Positions 1 to 6,972 of a stretch of DNA of 16,213 nt are shown piece by piece. A program made the translations under genes and the position numbers. Numbering within the stretch: position 1 is the first letter of the stretch; every line of letters starts with the position of its first letter. Source of the stretch: Anaerolineae bacterium (lineage in GTDB: Bacteria > Chloroflexota > Anaerolineae > Anaerolineales > Anaerolineaceae); the NCBI GenBank assembly GCA_016213455.1, contig JACRAG010000354.1, positions 1 to 16,213 of the forward strand, in the 5' to 3' direction. The notes below the pieces were generated by a model. It did not search any database. It was not told where the DNA came from and worked only from the letters and a program-made list of their open reading frames with translations.

Positions 1-1189
1 AGGACAGGGTGGGGAAGATGTCAAAGGCAAAACCGGACCAGATGGGGCCGATGGAGCGCCCCAGCGACTGGAAGGAGTTGCTCAGGCCCATCGCGGCGCC
101 CTGTTCGGCGGCGCGGCTGCGCTGCGAGATGAGCGCGGTGACGCTGGGGTTGAGCAGCGTGCTGCCCATGTTGAAGACCAGCGCCGAGGCGATCATGCCC
201 CATTCGGCGCGAAGCAATCCCAGTCCGATGAAGCCGAGCAGGCTGATGCCCAAACCGGCCTTGAGCACGTTGGCTTCGCCAAAGCGGCGCGTCAGCGGGC
301 CGATCAACACGCCCTGCATCAACACGCCCATCATTCCCATCGCGCCCAGCAGCAGGCCGATATCCGCGGGGCTCATCTGGAAGGACTGCTTGCCATACAG
401 GCCGAGCACGCTTTCCAGCATCGCCAGCGAAAAGGCAAACAGGAAGGCCATCAGGAACAGGAACCCCGACTCGCCGCGCAGAGCGCCGGCAATGCGCGAT
501 CCCATGCGCGGCTGTGGCGCGGCAGGGTGGGCGCTTGCGGCGGCTGCCAGGATGCGGCGCTTTTCAGCGGTGAGCGATTCCTTGAGCGCCAGGTGCACCA
601 CGGGCAGGGCGATCAGCGCCAGCAGACCGGCGAAGAGGAAAGGCACCGACAGGTTGATGATGCGCCCGCTGGCGGGATCGGTGGTGGTTTGCAGCACTGC
701 TTGAAAAGCGGGCGGAAGCTGCACGCCGGACATCAGCCCGCCCAGGGTGGGGCCAAAGATCATCCCCAGGCCCATGGCTGCGCCCAACATGCCCACGCCT
801 TTGGAGCGGTCTTTGGCGGGGGTGATGTCCGCCACATAAGCCATGGCGGTGGGCAGGGTGGCCGAGGAAAGCATGCCCGCCAGGGCGCGCGCCGCGATGA
901 GCATCCACAATTGGGTGGCAAAGCTCATCATGGTGAAGGAGATCACATAACCGAGGATGCCGATCATGATCACCGGCTTGCGCCCGATGCGGTCCGACAG
1001 GCGTCCCCACAATGGGGCAAACAGGAACTGCATGACCGAGTAAATGGCCATGAGCAGACCGAGGCTGGAGGCGCTGGCGCCAAAATGGGTGATGAAGAAA
1101 GGCATCAGCGGAATGACGATGCCGAAGCCGAGCATGACGGTAAACAGCGAGGCAAACAGGATCAGGATGGGGGTTTGTGAGTTTTTCAT
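1..1189 (-). CDS. MFS efflux transporter (TetA/multidrug type), C-terminus cut by window edge
   Basis: Inner-membrane major facilitator transporter, probably a proton-driven exporter of a drug or other small molecule. Translating the complement from the ATG at 1189 gives 396 codons with no stop before the window edge, so only the extreme C-terminus is missing relative to the usual ~400-420 residues. It opens with a hydrophobic helix (residues 6-32) and carries the family motif A, GRLSDRIGRKP, at about 62-72 between helices 2 and 3. A basic, Ala-rich cytoplasmic loop near residues 205-235 separates the two six-helix halves. A GGTGAAA stretch precedes the ATG. It lies 137 bp downstream of a marR gene on the same strand, the usual arrangement for a regulated efflux pump. 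The substrate cannot be read from sequence. The family call is firm; 'efflux' is inferred from context. Confidence 0.88.
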   Translation of the reverse strand, partial: MKNSQTPILILFASLFTVMLGFGIVIPLMPFFITHFGASASSLGLLMAIYSVMQFLFAPLWGRLSDRIGRKPVIMIGILGYVISFTMMSFATQLWMLIAARALAGMLSSATLPTAMAYVADITPAKDRSKGVGMLGAAMGLGMIFGPTLGGLMSGVQLPPAFQAVLQTTTDPASGRIINLSVPFLFAGLLALIALPVVHLALKESLTAEKRRILAAAASAHPAAPQPRMGSRIAGALRGESGFLFLMAFLFAFSLAMLESVLGLYGKQSFQMSPADIGLLLGAMGMMGVLMQGVLIGPLTRRFGEANVLKAGLGISLLGFIGLGLLRAEWGMIASALVFNMGSTLLNPSVTALISQRSRAAEQGAAMGLSNSFQSLGRSIGPIWSGFAFDIFPTLS

Positions 1190-1241
1190 TTTCACCGGTA
1201 GAGACGGAAAGATAGATGGCTAAGGGCCCGTTCATTGTAGA

Positions 1242-1298
1242 TTTGATGGATACGTGACAGAGGCATGGAATGAAGGCTATTCGATGGCATCCATCAAA
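1242..1298. repeat. 10-bp inverted repeat in the marR-MFS gap
   Basis: TTTGATGGAT at 1242-1251 is the exact reverse complement of ATCCATCAAA at 1289-1298, with a 37-nt loop. It lies between the marR stop codon and the MFS start codon, so in a shared transcript it could form a long-loop stem. No T-tract follows on either strand, so it is not a standard terminator. A regulatory role is only a possibility. Confidence 0.4.
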
Positions 1299-1326
1299 AG
1301 CAGCCGGAACGGGTAGGAAGAAGCGC

Positions 1327-1782
1327 TCAATCCTGGGGTGGAAGAGGGTCGAGGCGGTCGGCCTGTTCGGCCAGGCGGGCCAGCGCGCGGGCGATTTCGG
1401 CCTGTTCGTCTGCGGGCAGGCTTTCGATCAGGCGGTGCAGCCAGCTCTGGCGCGCGGCGACCGAGGCTTCCACCAGGGCGCGCCCGTGTGCGGTCAGGCT
1501 GACCGTGCGTGCGCGGCGGTCGTGTTCGGCGGGGGTGCGTTCCACCAGACCCTGCTGCATCATGCGCTCCACCAGCTGACCGGCGCCGGCTTTGCTGACT
1601 TCGAGCAGGTCCTGCAGCGGTCCAATCTCGCTCGGCCCGCGGTAATACAGGTGCATGAGCACGTTGAGCTGCGTCATGGACAGGTTTTCACGCCGCGCGA
1701 AGCGCAAAAATTCGTGCATCGAGCGGCGGACAGATGAGCTGGTCCAGGCCAGCAGGGCGGTGGTCAGGTCAGGTTTTTCCAT
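1327..1782 (-). CDS. MarR-family transcriptional regulator
   Basis: 151-residue winged-helix regulator, a typical MarR length. The helix-turn-helix runs through about residues 36-80 (LLEVSKAGAGQLVERMMQQG as the recognition part), followed by the wing with the family signature around EHDRRARTVSLT (86-97). Flanking N- and C-terminal helices would form the dimer. Family knowledge: MarR dimers bind palindromes and release DNA on binding small phenolic or drug-like ligands. Here it is the first gene of a minus-strand pair with an MFS exporter, so it most likely represses both. The ATG at 1782 has no Shine-Dalgarno sequence, because the bases upstream are occupied by a palindrome and the -10 box; the leader would be only about 13-15 nt. 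An internal ATG at residue 22 would remove part of the N-terminal helix and is less likely. Confidence 0.9.
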   Translation of the reverse strand: MEKPDLTTALLAWTSSSVRRSMHEFLRFARRENLSMTQLNVLMHLYYRGPSEIGPLQDLLEVSKAGAGQLVERMMQQGLVERTPAEHDRRARTVSLTAHGRALVEASVAARQSWLHRLIESLPADEQAEIARALARLAEQADRLDPLPPQD

Positions 1783-1828
1783 ATGGTAAATATATGTTTA
1801 CTATATGCGTGTTGGGCAGAATCGTCAA
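1780..1828 (-). promoter_or_regulatory. marR promoter with overlapping 28-bp palindromic operator
   Basis: On the minus strand a sigma70-like promoter reads TTGACG (1828-1823), a 17-bp spacer, then TATAGT (1805-1800). Over it lies an imperfect palindrome at 1780-1807 (24 of 28 positions symmetric, core GTAAA-N6-TTTAC) that covers the -10 box, the start site region and the ATG of marR. A bound MarR dimer would block RNA polymerase directly, so negative autoregulation is the natural reading. Binding is inferred, not shown. Confidence 0.72.
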
Positions 1829-1989
1829 GGGGCAGAGGAAAATTGGACGGGCGGGGCAGTCTCTGCCGGGCAGCACACCAGCTACGGGAAATGAGTCGTA
1901 CGAGTCGGGTAGGTTGAGTGGAGGGCGGTGGAGCCAGCAAGAATGTCACGGCCTGACCCCGCCCGGAACCCAACATCCGAATCAGGAGT

Positions 1990-2054
1990 GTTGGGATTCG
2001 GGCGCAAGCGATACGTAGCGGTCCAGGACTCTGCGCGCCCTGCTCCCAACCTAC
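1990..2054 (-). repeat. 65-bp interspersed repeat, copy 1 (inverted relative to 13894-13958)
   Basis: Read on the minus strand, this segment matches 13894-13958 read on the plus strand at 58 of 65 positions with no gap (hand alignment). The unit starts GTAGGTTGGGAG and ends CGAATCCCAAC, so its ends are themselves partly inverted (GTTGGGA / TCCCAAC). It has no coding capacity and resembles a short non-autonomous palindromic element. Confidence 0.7.
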
Positions 2055-2142
2055 GGGAAAAGATCCGCACGAGTCGGGTAGGGTTGGTCTTTTGGAGCGA
2101 TATGGGGCATCTGGGTGCGATAAGCCCCCTCCAGATGCAGAT

Positions 2143-2184
2143 TTTACCTTTTGTGAGCGGCGTTAGCCGCTCACAAAAGGTAAA
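2143..2184. repeat. Perfect 19-bp hairpin with GTTA loop
   Basis: Bases 2143-2161 and 2166-2184 are exact reverse complements around the four-base loop GTTA; the arm contains ACCTTTTGTGAGCGGC. Neither strand has a proper T-tract right after it, so it is not a classic terminator. It sits in the gap between divergent transcription units, where a terminator is not expected. Confidence 0.7.
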
Positions 2185-2193
2185 TAAAAATTT

Positions 2194-2213
2194 CCCCGCC
2201 CTTGAGGGCGGGG
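2194..2213. repeat. GC-rich 8-bp hairpin
   Basis: CCCCGCCC (2194-2201) and GGGCGGGG (2206-2213) pair around a TTGA loop. On the minus strand the stem is followed by AAATTTTTATTT, so it could act as a weak terminator there, although no gene reads into it from the right. With the 2143-2184 hairpin just 9 bp away it forms a double-hairpin block. Confidence 0.5.
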
Positions 2214-2456
2214 CCAGGGGTGGGTGAAAGTACTGGGCTACGGGCAAAGGGCGGTACAAGTCGGGTGGGCTGACCTGCGCGCCGCGACGCATGCCGAAAA
2301 CGCGGCGTGAAGATTGTACGCAGCGTCACGAACGCAGTGAGATTGGCGCATAATTACCTTAACATCCATTTTCCTTGTCCGGTAACATTTTTTCCATCGT
2401 GCAGTTGGCGCCTTGCTCCAAATGGCACAATCACCCACTTTTCACCCGCCACCGCA

Positions 2457-2484
2457 TTGAAGGATTGGATATCTTCGCTATAAT
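2457..2484 (+). promoter_or_regulatory. Probable sigma70-type promoter of the ACIII-like operon
   Basis: TTGAAG (2457-2462), a 16-bp spacer, and a perfect TATAAT (2479-2484), in an AT-rich patch within GC-rich DNA. The start site would be near 2490, leaving a leader of about 60 nt before the first ATG at 2553. No clear operator palindrome is seen next to it. Confidence 0.62.
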
Positions 2485-2552
2485 TTATTAGGATAGGTTA
2501 GATTTCAATTAATTATTGGGACGCCTGATCTGACAGAGAGAGGAGAGTGCCC

Positions 2553-3524
2553 ATGAGATCCAGGGGAATGCTCGTTACTGGTCTCGTCGTGTTGCTGGCT
2601 GTTGTGCTGGTTTTAGGCGGCGCCACCCGCCAGGCCCTGGCCGGGTCGCCAGCACAGGAGGAAGGCAACCTTGTGCGTGGAGCGATGTTGTACGACAGAT
2701 GGTATGCCGTGCTGGGCGTGGATGCCCCCAAGGGTGACCACCCGCTGTGGGCAACGCAAAGCACCAACACCCGCTCCGGTGAGGATACGTGGCGCTGCGT
2801 GACCTGCCATGGATGGGATTACCAGGGCAAGGATGGCGCCAATCGCGAGGGCAGCAGCGGGTACACCGGCTTCCCGGGGGTCTATGCCGCGAGTGAGCGC
2901 CTGAGCGAGGAAGAACTGTTCAAAGTGGTCAGCGGCGGCGCGGGCGAAGCGCATGATTTCTCCGCCTATCTGGATGAAGCCAGCCGCAGAGACCTGGCGC
3001 TCTTCCTCAAAAAAGGCCTGGTGGACGACAGCCAGTACATCGATCCGGTCAGCCTGAAGGTGATTGGCGGCGACGCGCCCCACGGCAAGCAGTTGTTCGA
3101 TGCGCAGTGCGCGCGCTGCCATGGCGAAGACGGGAACCTGCTGCCCTTCCGCATCGGCGGGAGCAACGTGGGCCTGGGCGAGCTTTCCACGGTGGATCCG
3201 TGGCGCTTTTTGGCCAAGACACGCTTTGGCACGCCCGGCACCGACATGGTGATTGGCTATGATCTGGGCTGGCAGGCGCAGGATGGACGGGATGTGCTGG
3301 CTTACGCGCGCAGCCTGGCGAAGAGCGAAGTGCAGGCCCCGTCGTTGGGCCAGGACGGTCAAACCGGGCAGCCCAAGGCCGGTCCAGCCAACAATATCTT
3401 CACCGGCATTCTCACCGCTTTTGGCGCCATGGCGACCGGACTGGGTTTTGCCGTGCTGCTGGGTGGTTTTCTGGTTGGCGTCATTTTCCTGGTCGTCTGG
3501 GTCATCCGCGGCCGAGCAAAATAA
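2553..3524 (+). CDS. Membrane-anchored diheme cytochrome c, first gene of ACIII-like operon
   Basis: 323-residue c-type cytochrome. An N-terminal hydrophobic helix (about 6-28, ending near QALA) exports or anchors it. Two heme sites follow in separate cytochrome c domains: CVTCH at 82-86 and CARCH at 186-190. A second hydrophobic helix near the C-terminus (about 285-317, followed by a basic tail) anchors it to the membrane, leaving the hemes outside. The ATG at 2553 is chosen because GGAG lies 7 bases upstream; the GTG at 2547 is too close to that site. It is the first gene of seven, 24 bp before the pentaheme gene, so it probably works as an extra electron-transfer subunit or exit carrier of the complex. 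It is not one of the standard ActA-F subunits that I recognise. Cytochrome identity is certain; partner role is inferred. Confidence 0.9.
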   Translation: MRSRGMLVTGLVVLLAVVLVLGGATRQALAGSPAQEEGNLVRGAMLYDRWYAVLGVDAPKGDHPLWATQSTNTRSGEDTWRCVTCHGWDYQGKDGANREGSSGYTGFPGVYAASERLSEEELFKVVSGGAGEAHDFSAYLDEASRRDLALFLKKGLVDDSQYIDPVSLKVIGGDAPHGKQLFDAQCARCHGEDGNLLPFRIGGSNVGLGELSTVDPWRFLAKTRFGTPGTDMVIGYDLGWQAQDGRDVLAYARSLAKSEVQAPSLGQDGQTGQPKAGPANNIFTGILTAFGAMATGLGFAVLLGGFLVGVIFLVVWVIRGRAK

Positions 3525-3548
3525 GTTCATGTTGAAAGGAGACCGTCG

Positions 3549-4091
3549 ATGAAAAAACCCTTACCATGGTGGCAGCGTCCCTGGGTGCGTGTGACGGCCG
3601 GCCTGCTTGTGTTTATCGTGTTGGGCGGCGCGGTGGGCGGCATTTATTTGAGCCAGCAGCCCCCCGAACAGCCCATCCAATTCCCCCACAATTTCCATGT
3701 CGGCTCCGGCATTCCCTGCCTGTACTGCCATCCCGGCGCGCAGTGGGGACCGGTGGCCGGCCTGCCGACATCGGACAAGTGTTGGGGCTGTCACCAGCAG
3801 GTTGCCAAAACCAACACCTCGCCTGAACTGCAGAAACTGGCCGCCTATGTGAAAAACAACGAGAGCATCCCGTGGGTGCCGGTATTCATCCAGCCCGACC
3901 ATGTTCACTTCAACCACCGGCCGCATGTGGCTGCCGGGGTGACCTGCGAGACCTGTCACGGCGATATGACCAAGATGACGGTGGCAGAGCCTATCCGCGG
4001 CCAGAATATGGGCTGGTGTCTGGACTGCCACTCCAAGCAGGAAAAAGAGAAGTGGACGCGCCTTTCGGACTGCGCGACCTGCCACTATTAA
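3549..4091 (+). CDS. actA: ActA-like pentaheme cytochrome c
   Basis: 180 residues, the small multiheme subunit of ACIII-like complexes. A single N-terminal hydrophobic segment (about 14-34) serves as export signal or anchor. Five heme-binding motifs are visible: CLYCH (57-61), CWGCH (78-82), CETCH (133-137), CLDCH (157-161) and CATCH (175-179), the last ending one residue before the C-terminus. Extra histidines that can be distal ligands cluster at 47-50 (HNFH) and 118-126 (HVHFNHRPH). Family knowledge: ActA takes electrons from the Fe-S protein ActB and passes them to monoheme ActE. A strong AAAGGAG site precedes the ATG. The next gene, actB1, begins 22 bp downstream. Confidence 0.92.
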   Translation: MKKPLPWWQRPWVRVTAGLLVFIVLGGAVGGIYLSQQPPEQPIQFPHNFHVGSGIPCLYCHPGAQWGPVAGLPTSDKCWGCHQQVAKTNTSPELQKLAAYVKNNESIPWVPVFIQPDHVHFNHRPHVAAGVTCETCHGDMTKMTVAEPIRGQNMGWCLDCHSKQEKEKWTRLSDCATCHY

Positions 4092-4113
4092 TCCGACATA
4101 GAAGGATGCCAGC

Positions 4114-6222
4114 ATGAGCGATTCCATTTCGAGACGTCGATTTCTTCAACTGACCGGCCTGGGGGCCGCCGCAGCGGTGATGACCGGCTGCGGTCCCGCG
4201 TCACGCTACGTGGTGCGCCGCCCCTACACCGATATGCCCGAATATGCGCGGCTGGGCGAGAGCACCTACTATGCCACCACCTGCACCGAATGTCCGGCGG
4301 GCTGCGGCATGATCATGCGCACCTTTGAGGGCCGGGCGATCAAGGCCGAGGGCAACCCGGCGCACCCGGTCAACAGCGGCAAGCTATGCTCGCGCGGGCT
4401 GACCGCCGTGCAGGGGCTGTACAACCCCGACCGCATCAAAGGCCCGGCGCGGCGCGCCAAACGCGGCGAAGAGTCGCTGGCGCCCTTGAGCTGGGATGAG
4501 GCGCTGGGCGAGGTGAAAACCGCCCTCTCCGCCGGCGTTAAGACCGCCTTCCTGCTGGGGCTGGCGCCGGATCACCTGTATGACCTGGTGAGCGAGCTGG
4601 CTGAGACGGCGGGTACCGCCAAACCGGTGCGCTACGGCGCGCTGGGCATGTTTGAGGCGCGCGCCACCCTGGTGGAGGCTGCCCGCCAGCTGTTTGGCGA
4701 GGCGCGCTTCCCCTTCTTCGATGTTGCCGGCGCCGACCTGGTGATCTCCTTTGGCGCCAATTTCCTGGAGACGTGGCTCTCCCCGGTGGCCTACACCCGC
4801 GGTTACAGCCAGTTCCGCCGCTCGTTTGGGGCGGACAAGGCGCGCGGTTATTTCATCTCCTTCGAGGCGCGCCGCTCGCTCACTTCGGGCGTGGCGGACG
4901 AATGGCATCCGGTGGTGCCGGGCAGCGAGGGCCTGCTGGCCCTGGCGCTGGCCAATCTGCTGGCAGAACGCGGCTGGAACCTGCCGGTCAGTTCGGTGGA
5001 CCCCGCCGCTGCCGCTGAAGCCGCCGGCATTTCGCTGGAGGCGCTGACCGCCGTCGCCGACCGGGCAGCCAAAGCTGCCCGCCCGCTCTTCATCCCCGGC
5101 GGACAGGCGCTGGCGCATTCGGCCGGGCTGGAAGCCGCCCGTTCCATCCTGGCGCTCAACCTGCCCAAGGGCACGCTGGGCCAGTCCGGTGGCATGTCCC
5201 TGTCGCCGGCTGCGGCTGACGCCGCCTCGATGAAGGACGTGCAGGCGCTGGTGGATCGCATGAACGCCGGGCAGGTGGAAACCCTCTTCGTGCACGGCGT
5301 GAACCCGCTGTTTGAGCTGCCCGCCGGGCTGAATTTTGCCGGCGCGCTGGGCAAGGTCAAACGCGTCATCTCCTTTGCCACCTACCCGGATGAGACCGCG
5401 CTGCAGGCCGATTTGCTGCTACCGGATCACTCGGCGCTTGAGTCGTGGGGTTACCAGCGCACGCTGGCAGGCACGGCGGCTTCCGCCATCGCGGCGCGCC
5501 AGCCGGTGGTGGTGCCCCTGTATGACACACGCTCCAGCGTGGATGTGCTGCTTTCGGCCGGGCTGCTGCCTTATGCCGACGAGGTGGAATTCATCCAGTC
5601 GCGCCTGCTGCCGGTTCTGAGCGCCGGCGGCGGCAACTTCGACGCCGCGGAGATTGAGACCTTCTGGGCGCGCTTCCTGCAGTACGGCGGCTGGTGGTCC
5701 GCGCAGGGTGCGCAGCCGGCAGCGCAGGCCGCAGCCGAAGCGGCGCAGCCCGTCCAGCCGCAAAGCCTGGGCGAGGGCAAGTTCCGCCTGGTGGTCTATC
5801 CCACCCAGTTGGGTGACGGCTCGGGCGCCAACCGCCCCTGGCTGCAGGAGACCCCCAACACCTCGACCACGGTGATGTGGAACTCGTGGGTGGAGATCAA
5901 CCCGAAGACGGCTGAGGAGCTGGGGCTGCACAACGACGATGTGGTATTGATCAAATCGGACGCCGGCGAGGTGGAAGCTTCGGTTTACCTCTTCCCCGCC
6001 ATCCGTCCGGATACGCTGGCGATCCCCTTTGGTCAGGGGCACACAGCGTTGGGCCGCTACGCCGAAGGGCGCGGGTGCAACCCCGCCGAAGTGCTGGCGC
6101 CGGTGCTCAACGCCGCGGGCGACCTGGCTTTGGGCGACACCCTGGTGAGCATCACCCCCACGGGCCGCCGCCGCCCCCTCTCGCGCTACGAGAGCAAGGT
6201 TGGCGTGTACGGGGAACATTAA
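4114..6222 (+). CDS. actB1: ActB1-like molybdopterin-fold oxidoreductase, Tat lipoprotein
   Basis: 702 residues of the DMSO reductase superfamily fold. The N-terminus has a twin-arginine signal (SRRRFLQL, 6-13) followed by a lipobox-like VMTGC ending at Cys26, so it is probably exported folded and lipid-anchored. A complete [4Fe-4S] motif follows, C57-x2-C60-x3-C64-x27-C92, ending KLCSRG. The central domain holds GANFLETWLSPVAY at about 210-223, where related enzymes bind the metal; no Cys stands there. An Ala/Gln-rich linker (about 528-550) leads to the C-terminal dinucleotide-binding domain. In well-studied ACIII, B1 is fused to B2 and carries no molybdenum or cluster; here it is a separate protein with the cluster ligands intact. 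It may therefore be a real molybdoenzyme of the PsrA type or a less reduced ACIII form. AAGGA precedes the ATG. Confidence 0.88.
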   Translation: MSDSISRRRFLQLTGLGAAAAVMTGCGPASRYVVRRPYTDMPEYARLGESTYYATTCTECPAGCGMIMRTFEGRAIKAEGNPAHPVNSGKLCSRGLTAVQGLYNPDRIKGPARRAKRGEESLAPLSWDEALGEVKTALSAGVKTAFLLGLAPDHLYDLVSELAETAGTAKPVRYGALGMFEARATLVEAARQLFGEARFPFFDVAGADLVISFGANFLETWLSPVAYTRGYSQFRRSFGADKARGYFISFEARRSLTSGVADEWHPVVPGSEGLLALALANLLAERGWNLPVSSVDPAAAAEAAGISLEALTAVADRAAKAARPLFIPGGQALAHSAGLEAARSILALNLPKGTLGQSGGMSLSPAAADAASMKDVQALVDRMNAGQVETLFVHGVNPLFELPAGLNFAGALGKVKRVISFATYPDETALQADLLLPDHSALESWGYQRTLAGTAASAIAARQPVVVPLYDTRSSVDVLLSAGLLPYADEVEFIQSRLLPVLSAGGGNFDAAEIETFWARFLQYGGWWSAQGAQPAAQAAAEAAQPVQPQSLGEGKFRLVVYPTQLGDGSGANRPWLQETPNTSTTVMWNSWVEINPKTAEELGLHNDDVVLIKSDAGEVEASVYLFPAIRPDTLAIPFGQGHTALGRYAEGRGCNPAEVLAPVLNAAGDLALGDTLVSITPTGRRRPLSRYESKVGVYGEH

Positions 6223-6249
6223 CGGTTGGCACGACGAGGAGGCGAAAAC

Positions 6250-6972
6250 ATGGCTGAAGAAACCAATCAAGGCGTCTGGGGTCTGGTCATCGACCTGAAC
6301 CTGTGTACGGGCTGCAATGCCTGTGTGACGGCCTGTGCGATGGAAAACAACATCCCCTGGGTTGGGGAGGAAGATGCCGGCTACGGGCGCAGCATGTCGT
6401 GGATCAATATGCAGCGCTACTGGGAAGGGGAGTACCCGGAGGTATCGCCCAGCTACCAGCCGGTGATGTGCCAGCAGTGCGGACGCGCGCCCTGCGAGCC
6501 GGTGTGCCCGGTGTTTGCCACCGTGCACAGCGAGTCCGAGCAGATCAACCTGCAGGTGTACAACCGCTGCATCGGCACGCGCTACTGCGCCAACAACTGC
6601 CCCTACATGGCGCGCAAGTTCAACTGGTTCGACTATGCCTACAATATTCCCGAGCCGATGAATTACTACCTGAACCCGAGCGTGACGGTGCGCCGGCGCG
6701 GTGTGATGGAAAAATGCACCTTCTGCGTGCAGCGCATCCACGATGGACAGGAAAATGCCAGGGCTCAGGGCCGCGCGGTGATCGACGGCGAGATTATGAC
6801 GGCCTGCCAGCAGGCCTGCCCCGCCGATGCGATCATTTTTGGCGACATGACCGACCCGGAAAGCCAGGTCAGCCAGGCCCTGCGCAGCCAGCGCAAATAC
6901 GTTCTGCTGGAGGAGTTGGGTACACAACCCAAAGTGACCTACCTGAAGGGAGAAGGCTATTATGGCGGCTGA
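6250..6972 (+). CDS. actB2: ActB2-like four-cluster ferredoxin subunit
   Basis: 240-residue Fe-S electron-transfer protein of the NrfC/PsrB/DmsB type, equivalent to the B2 half of ActB. The visible cysteine groups are C19/C22/C25/C29; C74/C77/C82/C86; C107/C113/C117; C156/C159; C186/C190. In the third group the order is CIGTRYC, with Thr110 where a four-cysteine site would have its second Cys, which fits one [3Fe-4S] cluster beside three [4Fe-4S] clusters, as known for ACIII. There is no signal peptide, so it is probably exported together with the Tat-bearing ActB1. The ATG at 6250 has GAGGAGG 7 bases upstream; an upstream TTG at 6226 lacks such a site. Its 3' end overlaps actC by 11 bp, suggesting coupled translation. 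Confidence 0.92.
   Translation: MAEETNQGVWGLVIDLNLCTGCNACVTACAMENNIPWVGEEDAGYGRSMSWINMQRYWEGEYPEVSPSYQPVMCQQCGRAPCEPVCPVFATVHSESEQINLQVYNRCIGTRYCANNCPYMARKFNWFDYAYNIPEPMNYYLNPSVTVRRRGVMEKCTFCVQRIHDGQENARAQGRAVIDGEIMTACQQACPADAIIFGDMTDPESQVSQALRSQRKYVLLEELGTQPKVTYLKGEGYYGG

Larger units (their letters stand above)
1882..2269. repeat. Three spaced copies of a 32-bp repeat
   Basis: Copies lie at 1882-1913, 2051-2082 and 2238-2269, all in the same orientation and all 32 bp. Each starts CTACGGG and ends with an AGTCGGGT-GG block; by hand, copies 1 and 2 match at 28 of 32 positions and copies 1 and 3 at 25 of 32. Start-to-start distances are 169 and 187 bp. Spacers are unrelated and much too long for CRISPR. 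No gene is credible in this gap. Confidence 0.6.

Noticed and set aside
1882..2269. CRISPR array
   Set aside because: Only three imperfect 32-bp copies with gaps of about 137 and 155 bp; no cas genes and no regular spacers.
2238..2438. Small minus-strand gene of 66 codons before the ACIII-like operon
   Set aside because: No ribosome site and no recognisable domain; it overlaps the third 32-bp repeat and most likely is noise.
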